Part shown: positions 32,304 through 40,269 of the stretch, piece by piece
Layout of the letters: every line of letters begins with the position of its first letter
How positions within the stretch are numbered: position 1 is the first letter of the stretch
Source of the DNA: CAYVFC01 sp964450715
GTDB lineage: Bacteria; Myxococcota_A; Polyangia; Polyangiales; JAFGIB01
Reading direction: 5' to 3'
DNA length: 40,269 bases
Assembly: GCA_964450715.1 (NCBI GenBank)
Contig: CAYVFC010000072.1
Coordinates: forward strand, 1 to 40,269
The notes under the pieces: model-generated
The model's input: the letters and a program-made list of their open reading frames with translations, nothing else
Told to the model about the DNA's origin: nothing
Databases searched by the model: none
Made by a program: the position numbers and the translations under genes

Positions 32304-33446
32304 ATGAACGACGCTCGCAAGTCCCTGCACGGTCGCATCGCGGCGCTCATCGAGCGGCTGGCCCGTGGGTCGCGCGACGACCGGGCGCGCGACGCGCTGC
32401 TGTGCGAGGCGCTCGGCTGGCAAGCGCGACAGGTACAGAGCTATGGCCGGCTCTTGCGCGCCCGTGGGATCGGTCCCGCCGCCGCTGCTGCCGAAGGCGA
32501 CTGCCGGCCGGAACGCTTGCCGGCGCTGCCTACCGACGTGTTCCGTTACGCGCGGGTGGCCGCTCACCCGGAAGGGGAAGACGTCCGGATCTTCCGTACC
32601 TCGGGCACCACGGTCGGAAAGCGGGGACAGCACCATTTGAGCGATTTATCCTTATCGCTCTACGATGGCGCCGCCCGCGCCGCCGCCGCCCAGGCGCTGT
32701 TCCCCGACCTGTCCACCGTCCGCCTGCTGATCCTGGCCGCCCCGGCCGAACAGGCGCCCGACAGCTCGCTCTGCTACATGCTTTCCCGCTTCGTCGAGTG
32801 GTTCGGCGCCCCGGGCAGCCAACACCTGTGGCGCGACAACGCTCCGGACCTGGAGGCGCTGCAGCGGGTTCTGCACCGAGCCGGCCGCTCGTCCGAGCCG
32901 GTGGCGCTGCTGGGCACCTCGTTCGCCCTCGTGCACGCCGAGGACTCGCTGGGCAGCGCCAGCTGGTCGCTCCCTCCGGGCAGCCGCATCATGCTGACCG
33001 GCGGCTTCAAGGGGCGCTCGCGCGAGGTGGAGGCGGGCGAGCTGTTGGGGGCGCTCGCCGACCGCTACGGCGTGGCGCAGAGCCATATCCTGCAGGAGTA
33101 CGGTATGACCGAGCTGTGCTCGCAGATGTACGAGACCGGCCTGCGCGACGCTTCGCCGAGTGGCCGCTCGACGCCGCGACGCTTCCGGGCGCCCGGCTGG
33201 GTGCGCGTCAGCATCGTCGACCCCGAGAGCCTGAAGCCCGTGGCCGGCGAGCGCGAGGGGCTGGTGCGCATCGATGACCTGGCCAACCTGGACAGCGTCT
33301 GCGCGATACAGACCTCGGATCTCGCCCGGCCGAAGGGCGACGGCTTCGTTCTGCTCGGCCGGGCCGCGGACGCGCCCGCCCGCGGCTGCTCGCTGGCGGT
33401 GGAGGAGGCGCTGGGTCGGGGGGGCGGTCCGGGCGCTTTCGATTAG
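32304..33446 (+). CDS. LuxE-like acyl-protein synthetase
   Basis: 380 residues of the LuxE / PaaK-like adenylating family (PF04443). The core is FRTSGTTVGKRGQHHLSDL (Ser/Thr-Gly-Thr-Thr loop, residues 97-114), GGFKGRSREV and LQEYGMTELCSQMYE. LuxE activates a fatty acid to acyl-AMP and passes the acyl group to a protein Cys, working with LuxC reductase to make an aldehyde. In luminous bacteria luxC and luxE are in one operon; here a luxC-like gene lies 5.3 kb downstream on the same strand. No luxAB is present. The stop TAG (33444-33446) lies at the edge of a MITE-like element. Confidence 0.88.
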   Translation: MNDARKSLHGRIAALIERLARGSRDDRARDALLCEALGWQARQVQSYGRLLRARGIGPAAAAAEGDCRPERLPALPTDVFRYARVAAHPEGEDVRIFRTSGTTVGKRGQHHLSDLSLSLYDGAARAAAAQALFPDLSTVRLLILAAPAEQAPDSSLCYMLSRFVEWFGAPGSQHLWRDNAPDLEALQRVLHRAGRSSEPVALLGTSFALVHAEDSLGSASWSLPPGSRIMLTGGFKGRSREVEAGELLGALADRYGVAQSHILQEYGMTELCSQMYETGLRDASPSGRSTPRRFRAPGWVRVSIVDPESLKPVAGEREGLVRIDDLANLDSVCAIQTSDLARPKGDGFVLLGRAADAPARGCSLAVEEALGRGGGPGAFD

Positions 33447-33608
33447 AGCACATCTCAAAAATCCGGACCGAGTATTTCGGAGTGCGGCGATGCGGGATGT
33501 GGTTCCGCCGAACCGAGGAAATGCGGTGCATTTTCGAGCGTGAGGCGGGGCCGCAGACCGCGTCGCCCCGCCCGAAAGACGACGGGAGGGTTTTTGAGAT
33601 GTGCTCTA
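33444..33608. mobile_element. MITE-like element with 18-bp terminal inverted repeats
   Basis: TAGAGCACATCTCAAAAA (33444-33461) is repeated in perfect inverted form at 33591-33608, giving a 165-bp unit with no coding. The outer TA on both sides fits the 2-bp TA target duplication of the IS630/Tc1-mariner superfamily, leaving 16-bp inverted repeats for the element itself. Both convergent flanking genes (LuxE-like and the repeat lipoprotein) end in a TAG formed by its ends. No transposase is visible. It may also work as a bidirectional terminator. Confidence 0.75.
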
Positions 33609-36600
33609 GCGTTGTTTGCCGGCCCACTCGATGGCGCGCAGGACCATCTCCACCGCATCGGGCTGGCTGCCGTCCAACAAGCTCTCATTGATGTAGCTCG
33701 TCTGGCATTCGAAGTACAATGGGCCCAGGTAGACGGCGCGTCCGGCGTTCACCTCCCAGGCTTCGCCGATGTCATATCCACCTGCCTGAAGGAATACGGT
33801 CGCGCCGTCCTTTGCACCTCCGCCGCGGGGCGTGTACTCCTCGGAGGTGAACGAGGAGAGCCCCTCGGATATCGGATGGGAGCCCACGGGGATTGCGGTC
33901 GTATCTCCGTTGATGAAGCTGTTGTTGCGTACCACGGGCAGGACCGCCTCGATGTTCGGAGCACCGTCCAGCTTGTTGGAGTAGATAGTCCAGCTCGAGG
34001 CGACGATGCCGCCACCCCCGTCGATATATTGCTGTACGACCGAGTCGAAGGTGGGATAGTCCTGTGAAACGCAGCTGCAGCCGGGTCCGGGCAGGACGAC
34101 GACGTCAAAGGCCTGTATCTCGGCCAGCGTGTCGATGTCGGTGCCGGTGACGAGAACCGGGTTGTGGCCCCGGTCCGTCAGTAGATTGAACAGATCCTCC
34201 GCCGTCTCTCCTGGATCGAGCAAACAGGAATCGGGCTCGGTTTCCAGCGCTACGTTCAGCGGAGCCGGCACCAGTCCGGTGGCGAAGATGATCTCGTCCC
34301 AGTTCGAAACGTAGTCACCCTCTTGCAAATTGTACAAACTCATTCGCTTGATGGAAGTGGCCGTCGGGTCTCTGAAGTCGGCGGCCGCTATAAAGGCGCC
34401 GTCGATGTACCAATCATATGTGCCCGCCGCGTAATCGATGTTCTTGAACTCTATGTGGTACCAGGTGTTCGGCGAAAACGGGATTTCGATATTGGATTCT
34501 CCGTTGGCTTTGTAGTTTCGAAAAACGCCCCCGATCATGTACAGGAATATCACTCCGTCGTAATCAGTCGCGTTGTCTTCATCGTGTAATACGAAGTACC
34601 CTCTTGCCAAGGTATCGGTGTCGGTTTTAATGCGGTAGCTAACGTATTGGGGGGTGATCCCGGAGGACCACGATTTGTGAACGCCGCTGTAGTGCGCGCT
34701 GCCGCCGACGTACATGCCGGAATAGTTGCCGGCGCCGGCCTGGGTATCGGTCGAAACCTGAAATTGGTCGCCATCGAGCACCAGGTCATCCAGGTTGCCG
34801 TTTTCGAAACCCTCGTAGTAGATGATGGTGGGCAGGTTGAGGAAAAAGGCCGGATGGGTCGACTCGCAAACATCCCCCGCGGAGGGCGGATGGGTGGCGA
34901 AATAATCGGCGGCAAGCGGCGGCCCCTGGTAGGTAGCCCTGCCGAGATCGGGCAGAAGCCCGAAGTGCAGGACGGTTTCATTCAGGTTCGGTTCGCAGTA
35001 GTAGTCGCCAGCGGTTGTGTATGGCACCACCATATCGTTGGCGAAAGTCAGCAGGTTGGTTTCGGTGCAGAAGCCGCAGTCGTCGATGTCGAAACCGGGC
35101 TCGAGATTGTCGATGCCCGGGTAGTAGTTGTATTGCCTGATAAACGCGTCTTGGATATTCGCCGTCTGCCATTGTCCGAGCGTGGTTTGCGTCCAGCTTC
35201 CATACTGAGAGTGCCATTTGCCGACACCGAATCTCACCAGCCGGCATTCGCTCGATCCATTGAAGAGGTCGAAATCGATCTGGCACTGCCAGGGACAAGC
35301 ATCGCTGCTCCAGCCATCGGTGTCGTTGTAGGTGATGGTAATATCCCCAACGAGGTCATGAGAGTACGGGGGATTATCGTTGTCCTGGTCGCACGGCACG
35401 ATTTGCTGGTTGATGCAGAGGCTGCCCGTATTGAAGTAGTCGGTGTCACACTCCCACTCGCAGGCCTCGGGCGGCGTCCACCCTCCCGAGGTGGTGTAGG
35501 TAACGGTGACGTCGACGACGATATCGTGCGAGTTGTCCGGGCTGCCGTTGTCCTGGTCGCACGGTTCCAGTCGCTGGTTGATGCAGTCGCTGCCGGTATT
35601 GAAGTAGTCGGTGTCACACTCCCACTCGCAGGCCTCGGGCGGCGCCCAGCCTCCCGAGGTGGTGTAGGTAACGGTGACATCGACGACGATATCGTACGAG
35701 TTGTCCGGGCTGCCGTTGTCCTGGTCGCACGGTTCCAGTCGCTGGTTGATGNNNNNNNNNNNNNNNNNNNNNNNNNNNNNNNNNNNNNNNNNNNNNNNNN
35801 NNNNNNNNNNNNNNNNNNNNNNNNNNNNNNNNNNNNNNNNNNNNNNNNNNNCAGTCGCTGCCGGTATTGAAGTAGTCGGTGTCACACTCCCATTCGCAGG
35901 CCGCCGGTGCGCTCCACCCGTCCGCGTCGGTGTAGGTAACGATGACGATCGCGATGACGTCGTGTGAGTTGTCCGGATTGCCGTTGTCTTCGTCGCACGG
36001 TTCCAGTCGCTCGTCGATGCAGCCGGTCCCGGTGTCGTAGAAATCGGTAGCGCAGTCGCAGATATCCCCGATCAGCTGGTAGTCCCCGGCACAATGGCAC
36101 TCGCCGTCGCACCTGGCCGTTGCCGTGCCTTGGTCGCACTCTTCGCCGGCGGTCCGGTTGACCTTGCTATCGCCACAATCGGCGGGGGTGCAATCCAGAT
36201 TGCACTCGGCGCTTTCGCCCTCGTCGTCGCAATCCTCGCCCGGCTCGATGGTGCCGTTGCCGCAGTCGGGCGAAATGCACAGCCCGGAGCTACAGGTGCC
36301 ATCGCCGCCCCCGGGCAGAACGCAGTCAACGTCGTCGACGTCGGCGCCGGCCAGACAGAGATGGTACTCGTTGCAGGTTTCCTCTCCGTTACAGACGAAA
36401 CCATCGTCGCACTCGGCGTTACTCGTGCAGGTGAACGAGCAGTCGTTTTCGCAGCCGTCACCGGAAACGTCGTTTTCGTCGTCGCAATCCTCGCCGCTCT
36501 CGACCACGCCGTTGCCGCACTCGGAACCGGTCGAGCCGTCCCCGCCGCCGTCCAGGCTGCCGCCGTCCGTCCCATCTCCGGCGCCGCCGTCCTGGCCGCC

Positions 36601-36882
36601 GCCATCGCCGCCCTCTCCGCTCTGTCCGCCACTGCCGCCCTGGCCGCCGCCGCCGTCGCCGCCCTCTCCGCTCTGTCCGCCACTGCCGCCGCCGCCCTCT
36701 CCGCTTTCGCCGCCACTGCCGCCTTGGCCGCCGGCGTCCGACGCTCCGTCCTGTCCAGCACTGCCGCCACCGCTACCAGCGTTTTCGTCGGGGATCGAAT
36801 ATCCGCCGAAATCGCTGATGACCGTACAACCGGCGGTCAACAGAAAGACCGCTAACCCGGTGAGGTGGGATGGAAATCGCAT
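33606..36882 (-). CDS. Repeat-rich secreted lipoprotein with 168-bp tandem repeats (interrupted by gap)
   Basis: A single gene is inferred across the 100-N gap at 35752-35851, from ATG 36882 (Shine-Dalgarno AAGGAGG on the minus strand, + strand 36888-36894) to TAG at 33606. The signal ends in a lipobox (LLTAGC). A Gly/Ser/Glu-rich linker follows, then a Myxococcus-type Cys-rich repeat (CGNGVVESGEDCDD). Next come 56-residue tandem repeats (INQRLEPCDQDNGSPDNSHD and CEWECDTDYFNTGSDC), at least four copies. A jelly-roll / lectin-like domain (ITPQYVSYRIKTDTDTLARG) is next. A C-terminal domain resembles the ThuA/class I glutamine amidotransferase fold (DVVVLPGPGCSCVSQDYPTF, GRAVYLGPLYFECQTSYINE). 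The role may be surface attachment; this is inference. Frame is continuous only if the gap length is a multiple of 168 bp. Confidence 0.75.
35247..36018. repeat. 168-bp tandem repeat array in the lipoprotein gene
   Basis: Unit starts (ATC of Ile-Asn-Gln or Ile-Asp-Glu) on the minus strand fall at 36018, 35750, 35582 and 35414. The last three intervals are 168 bp and the first is 268 = 168 + 100. So after removing 100 Ns the unit period is perfect, and the real gap is 168n bp. The copy at the C-terminal end (35414-35247) is diverged. Confidence 0.85.
35752..35851. other. Assembly gap (100 N) in the repeat array
   Basis: 100 Ns at a repeat boundary. Joining the two flanks (gttgatg and cagtcgctgccgg) recreates the normal repeat sequence, so the true missing part is a whole number of 168-bp units, possibly zero. 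Confidence 0.9.
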
Positions 36883-36930
36883 ACCGGCCTCCTTAAAACC
36901 ACTATACACCGATCGTAACGCCTGGCCTAC

Positions 36931-38622
36931 CTACCGCCGTTCGAAGATGGCGTAGGCGCTGTTGTCGACAGCTAGGCGGTATCCGTCGGCCAGGAACCGG
37001 TCGAGCTCGGCGAAGCGCAGGCTGGTGTCCTCGCCCTTGGGGAAGGGGCCCTTCTTACCGCGGATGACGAAGCGCGGCCGGCTCTGCTCGAGCCCGGCGA
37101 TGAGACGCCGGCGCAGTCCCTGGATGTAGTCGGTGGAGACGTGGTGGTAGAAGTGGAAGTCGTAGATGAAGGGGGTGGCGATCTCGGCCCGGGCGATGAG
37201 CAGCGCGTGCACCGCGCCGGTGGCGGTCCAGTCCAGCGGCTGCACGGTGTCGCCCGCTTGCAGGTTCTGTTGCAGGAACTCGGCGATGGCCTGGGGCTGG
37301 CCGCGGTCGTTCGGGGGGTACTGGCGGCCGAGCGGCCGGAAGCCGCGGTGCGGCTCGACCATGCCGAAGACGACCCAGACCAGCACGGCGATGGGAAGCA
37401 GGCGTTTGTGGAGCGATAGCTCGGGCGGCAGCACGGCCGCCAGCAGCGAGATACATACCACGAGCCAGTACAGCAGCGGGAACCAGTGGTACTTCCAGAA
37501 CTGCCCGGAGAGCATGGGGTAGAGGGCATAAGCGATGGTCATGCCGACGATGAGCAGCACCAGGCGGCGCTTCTCCGTCTCCGCTCGGGCCAGCATCAGG
37601 TAAGAGGCGACGCCCACCGCGGCGGCCACGGCCAGGTACCCATGCCCGCCCAGGGTATAGAGCTGGTCGATCAGATACTTCCAGCGCTCGGGGTTCTCGA
37701 TGGTGCGGTGCCACTTGTCGAGCGAGCCGTATAGAGGAAGGTAACCGCCCAGCACGGAGAGGAAGTCGCCCAGCGTTCCCATCAGCACCAGGGCCAGCAG
37801 ACAGACCAGCAGCGGTAGCGCGACACCCCCCAGACCGATGGCCGCTTCCACCGCGCGCGCGCGCAGGAAGGGGGGCGAGCCCTGGCGCTCGACCCGCGGG
37901 TCGCTCCAGAGGTAGACCCCCACCGGGATCAGACCGAGCAGCGCGTGGGGCTTGATGGAGGCGGCCAGGCCAAAGGCTATGCCGGTCAGCAAGAGCCGGC
38001 GCCGGTTCGAGGATGCTGGCTGCGAGACGGCGGCCCAGACGCCGAGCAGGACGGGGGCGAGCACGAGCAGCTCGCGCTGTAGCGTCATGTAGGGGCCGAA
38101 GCCCAGGTAGGCCAGGGTGAACAGAACAGCTGCCACGGCGCCTACCCGGTAATCGATGCGGCGCAGGACCGCCACCGTGGGGGCCAGCACGCCCGACAGC
38201 GCGAACAGATCGGCCCAGCGCAGGGCCGAGTCGGTGTAGCCGAACAGCTTGCCGATCAGAAAATAGATGAGATAGGAGCCCGGCATGTTCATGTCGAAGA
38301 AGTCGCGGTAGGGCAAAAAGCCGAAGCGGTCCATGAGCAGGCCCGCGTACATCATGATGGGTAGGTCGTGGTGCATGGGCCAGCTCATGCTGTTGCTCAC
38401 CGCTCGCAGGAAGAAGTAGCCGAGGGGCAGCAACAGGCAGAGCCAGATGGCGATCTCGGCGCGCTTGGACTCGCTGGCGGGCGATGGCGCGCCCGGTCGC
38501 TGCTTTCTGGCGGCGGGCCTGGCCTGCTTCGCGGGGGAGGCGTCAGCCGTTTCGGCGGCCTGGTCTGCGGCCGCCTTTTTCGCGGCGCGTTCCTCTCTTG
38601 CCCTGGTCTTTTTCTTCTTCAT
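36931..38622 (-). CDS. GT39-type membrane glycosyltransferase
   Basis: 563 residues from ATG 38622 (MKKKKTRAREERAAKK). A Lys/Ala-rich cytoplasmic head is followed by about ten or more helices. The first loop has MHHDLPIMMYAGLLMDRFG and YRDFFDMNMPGSYLIYFLIG, in the style of the PMT/ArnT superfamily (GT39/GT83), where Asp residues near the first loop are catalytic. Later helices include VAAVLFTLAYLGFGPYMTLQ and LLLTGIAFGLAASIKPHALL. A soluble C-terminal part (VRALAQ-like, QNLQAGDTVQPLDWTATGAV) probably faces the periplasm. These enzymes transfer sugars from a polyprenyl-phosphate donor to proteins or lipids. It precedes the repeat lipoprotein on the same strand (49 bp), which could be its substrate; that is speculative. 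Confidence 0.82.
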   Translation of the reverse strand: MKKKKTRAREERAAKKAAADQAAETADASPAKQARPAARKQRPGAPSPASESKRAEIAIWLCLLLPLGYFFLRAVSNSMSWPMHHDLPIMMYAGLLMDRFGFLPYRDFFDMNMPGSYLIYFLIGKLFGYTDSALRWADLFALSGVLAPTVAVLRRIDYRVGAVAAVLFTLAYLGFGPYMTLQRELLVLAPVLLGVWAAVSQPASSNRRRLLLTGIAFGLAASIKPHALLGLIPVGVYLWSDPRVERQGSPPFLRARAVEAAIGLGGVALPLLVCLLALVLMGTLGDFLSVLGGYLPLYGSLDKWHRTIENPERWKYLIDQLYTLGGHGYLAVAAAVGVASYLMLARAETEKRRLVLLIVGMTIAYALYPMLSGQFWKYHWFPLLYWLVVCISLLAAVLPPELSLHKRLLPIAVLVWVVFGMVEPHRGFRPLGRQYPPNDRGQPQAIAEFLQQNLQAGDTVQPLDWTATGAVHALLIARAEIATPFIYDFHFYHHVSTDYIQGLRRRLIAGLEQSRPRFVIRGKKGPFPKGEDTSLRFAELDRFLADGYRLAVDNSAYAIFERR

Positions 38623-38736
38623 GGTCAGCAACGGCGACCGGAGCGTCCGACGCTCGGACTGTTATGCCACAGAAACCAGCGCCCCCCTACCGCCGGTAGA
38701 CCGCAGCCGGGCCAGAAGTGGTAGGGTAAAGACCGT

Positions 38737-40017
38737 ATGACCTTGCCAGAGCGACCAGACGGCCCGGATCGCGACGACGACGAAATGGCAGGTCGGGTGC
38801 GGGGGCTGGTGAACGATTTGCTTCTGGCGAACGAGGAGCGCGGCGAGGTCACGACCGGGCGGGTGGCGCGCGCGGCCCTTGCCGCGGTCGAAACCCTGGC
38901 CCGGGAGGCGAGCCAGCCGGGCGGAGGGCTGCAAGCGCAGCTGCTCGGGAGCACCGGGCTTTCGGCCCCCATGATCGACTGGGCGCTTCGCATCGAGCTC
39001 GGGCAGGTGAATGAACGCGCGCTGGGTAGATTGGTCAGCTGGCTGCGGCCGTCCCAGCGGCGGCGCCCCGTGCCCGCGCGGCTGGTGGCGTGCGTGCTGG
39101 CCGGCAACGTGTTCACCGCCCCGCTGCGGGCGGTGCTGCTGCCGCTGCTGACCGGAGCGCCCGTGCTGGCCAAGGCCTCGTCCGGGGACGACGTGCTGGT
39201 CCGCCGTTTCGCGCGGGCGCTGAACCAGGCCGACGGTACGGTCGGAGCGCGGTTGCGGGTGGTGACCTTCGACCGAGAGGCGACCCGTTCAATGCAGGCG
39301 CTGCTGGAGACGGCGGAGGTGGCCTCGGTCTACGGCAGCGACCCGACAGTGAAGTCGATCCGGCAGATGATGCCGGCCGGCAGTAGGTTTCTCGCGCACG
39401 GTCACGGGCTGGGGGCGGTCTACCTGCCGGCGCCGGGCGTGCGAGACAAACGGAGCGCCTTATCGGTGGCTAGAAAGGTTGCGCTGGACGTGGCGGCCTA
39501 CGATCAGCGGGGTTGTCTTTCGCCGCACTTCGTCTGCGTGCAGCAGCGCGGTGCGGTCAGCGCCGAGCGTTTCGCCCGGATGCTGGCCGAGCAGGGGCTG
39601 GGTCCTGTTGGCGAGCAGCTTCCGCGCGGCCGCCTGCACGCCGCGGCGTCCGCCGCGCAGATGCAGTGGCGGGGGGTGGCTGAAGCCCGGGAAGCGCTGT
39701 TCGCCGGAAAGGACCACGCCGTCTCCTACGAGGGATGGTTCGATCCGCGCCCGAGCCCGGGCTACCGCAATGTGAGCGTCTACAAGTGCCGCGATACCGA
39801 ACAGCTGGCCCGGGGGCTATCGTTCTATGGCGAGCGCCTGAAGGCGCTGGGCGTGGCCGGCGACCGCGAGCAGCGCGCACGGGTCGCCGCCTGCCTTCGC
39901 GGCGCGGTTGCACCGCGTATCTGTGCGGTGGGACAGATGCAGAAACCACCGCTCGACGCGCTGGCCGACGGACGGCATCCGCTGGAGGGATTGGTGCGCT
40001 GGGTGCAGGTGGAATGA
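38737..40017 (+). CDS. LuxC-like acyl-CoA reductase
   Basis: 426 residues of the LuxC family (PF05893). It contains VACVLAGNVFTAPLRAVLLP (cofactor-binding region), AKASSGDDVLVRRFARAL, VYGSDPTVKSIRQM and the likely active-site Cys260 in AAYDQRGCLSPHFV. LuxC reduces an acyl-enzyme or acyl-CoA to an aldehyde with NADPH. The start ATG 38737 lies 114 bp from the divergent GT39 gene. It is on the same strand as LuxE (32304), but separated from it by two genes of the opposite strand. Non-luminous LuxC proteins are known in many bacteria and their products are mostly unidentified. Confidence 0.88.
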   Translation: MTLPERPDGPDRDDDEMAGRVRGLVNDLLLANEERGEVTTGRVARAALAAVETLAREASQPGGGLQAQLLGSTGLSAPMIDWALRIELGQVNERALGRLVSWLRPSQRRRPVPARLVACVLAGNVFTAPLRAVLLPLLTGAPVLAKASSGDDVLVRRFARALNQADGTVGARLRVVTFDREATRSMQALLETAEVASVYGSDPTVKSIRQMMPAGSRFLAHGHGLGAVYLPAPGVRDKRSALSVARKVALDVAAYDQRGCLSPHFVCVQQRGAVSAERFARMLAEQGLGPVGEQLPRGRLHAAASAAQMQWRGVAEAREALFAGKDHAVSYEGWFDPRPSPGYRNVSVYKCRDTEQLARGLSFYGERLKALGVAGDREQRARVAACLRGAVAPRICAVGQMQKPPLDALADGRHPLEGLVRWVQVE

Positions 40018-40022
40018 AACGG

Positions 40023-40086
40023 TGTCATCTCGAACGAAGTGAGAGAGCTCTTTGCGAGGAGATTTCTCGCTGCGCTCGAAATGACA
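40023..40086. repeat. Palindromic intergenic repeat, copy 2
   Basis: Inverted repeat of 64 bp with arms tgtcatctcgaacgaagtga and, on the other strand, tgtcatttcgagcgcagcga. It is related to the element at 27688-27747 and starts 6 bp after the LuxC stop, where it may act as a 3' hairpin. Confidence 0.8.
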
Positions 40087-40152
40087 GGAAAAGGTTTTAC
40101 GACGAATGCGAAAACGCTGTGCCGGTTGCCCGCGCAGCGGTGTCGCGGATGA

Positions 40153-40227
40153 TCACAGCTTCCGCAGCCAGGCCTTGAGGCTCCCCGAGTCAAAGGGCTT
40201 CTCGAGCCTAGGGTCAATGCCGATCAG
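40153..40227 (-). pseudogene. Fragment of a response-regulator receiver C-terminus
   Basis: On the minus strand 24 codons read LIGIDPRLEKPFDSGSLKAW then LRKL and a TGA. The EKPFD motif is the conserved Lys-Pro-Phe end of receiver domains, as in the hybrid kinase at 8233 (IEKPFDIRLL). The frame is closed upstream by a TAA at 40228-40230. A sequence starting TAgcgtaacttctcaaaaag follows and may be another insertion. So this is a broken gene, not merely one cut by the window edge. Confidence 0.5.
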
Positions 40228-40269
40228 TTAGCGTAACTTCTCAAAAAGTCCTGGCGGGGTCTTGACTTC

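Noticed and set aside
30893..32350. 485-residue minus-strand frame opposite the aminotransferase
   Set aside because: The plus-strand frame has full class III motifs; the minus-strand frame has none.
30908..40017. A bioluminescence (lux) operon
   Set aside because: There is no luxA or luxB, and LuxE and LuxC homologues are widespread in dark bacteria.

Overview
The window looks like a metagenome-derived scaffold from a GC-rich Myxococcota / deltaproteobacteria-like bacterium. The grounds are the dense high-GC coding, two eukaryotic-type Ser/Thr kinases, an FHA protein, several Cys- or lipobox-type lipoproteins, a PEGA protein, an SseB-domain protein and a Myxococcus-type Cys-rich repeat lipoprotein. 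No rRNA, tRNA, CRISPR array or phage module was seen. There are two 100-N gaps (21488-21587 and 35752-35851). Both sit inside tandem repeats whose flanks would join seamlessly, so they look like collapsed repeat arrays.

Layout. 131-4936: an arylsulfotransferase-like lipoprotein, a membrane Ser/Thr kinase, a remnant of a DUF4143 ATPase, and a small Cys-rich PAS protein whose C-terminus is rewritten by a REP-like hairpin. 4961-10773: a fusion of a flippase-like (LPG_synthase_TM) domain to a sulfatase-fold domain, a decayed histidine-kinase fragment, and a hybrid GAF-PAS-PAS histidine kinase with a receiver. 11000-16185: an IPT/TIG lipoprotein, an orphan beta-class DNA methyltransferase, an L,D-transpeptidase, and an FHA + Ser/Thr kinase pair. 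An in-frame TAG separates the kinase catalytic domain from its own transmembrane and extracytoplasmic part. 16284-21321: a nitrilase-family amidohydrolase, a four-helix membrane protein, a small lipoprotein, a SpeD-like pyruvoyl decarboxylase, RsmD and a PEGA protein. 21412-25403: a 25-bp minisatellite, a DnaQ-like exonuclease, then an envelope-sugar cluster (GT2, SqdB-like sulfoquinovose synthase, rhomboid-like membrane protein). 25396-30772: a large lipoprotein, an AraC-type regulator, an 836-bp gene-poor stretch with debris and repeats, and an SseB protein. 30908-40017: a class III aminotransferase and LuxE-like acyl-protein synthetase in tandem, a MITE-like element, a repeat-rich secreted lipoprotein, a GT39-type membrane glycosyltransferase, and a LuxC-like acyl-CoA reductase.

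How genes may work together. The most suggestive set is LuxE (acid activation), LuxC (reduction to aldehyde) and a class III aminotransferase (aldehyde to amine), with no luciferase (LuxAB) genes. This could be a carboxylic acid-to-amine pathway, but that is inference. GT2, the SqdB homologue and the rhomboid-like protein form a compact same-strand cluster that may make a sulfosugar-containing lipid or glycan. FHA and kinase are adjacent and probably form a phospho-signalling pair. Intergenic regions are rich in short mobile or palindromic elements. Several alter or supply the 3' ends of flanking genes, which is a recurrent theme here.
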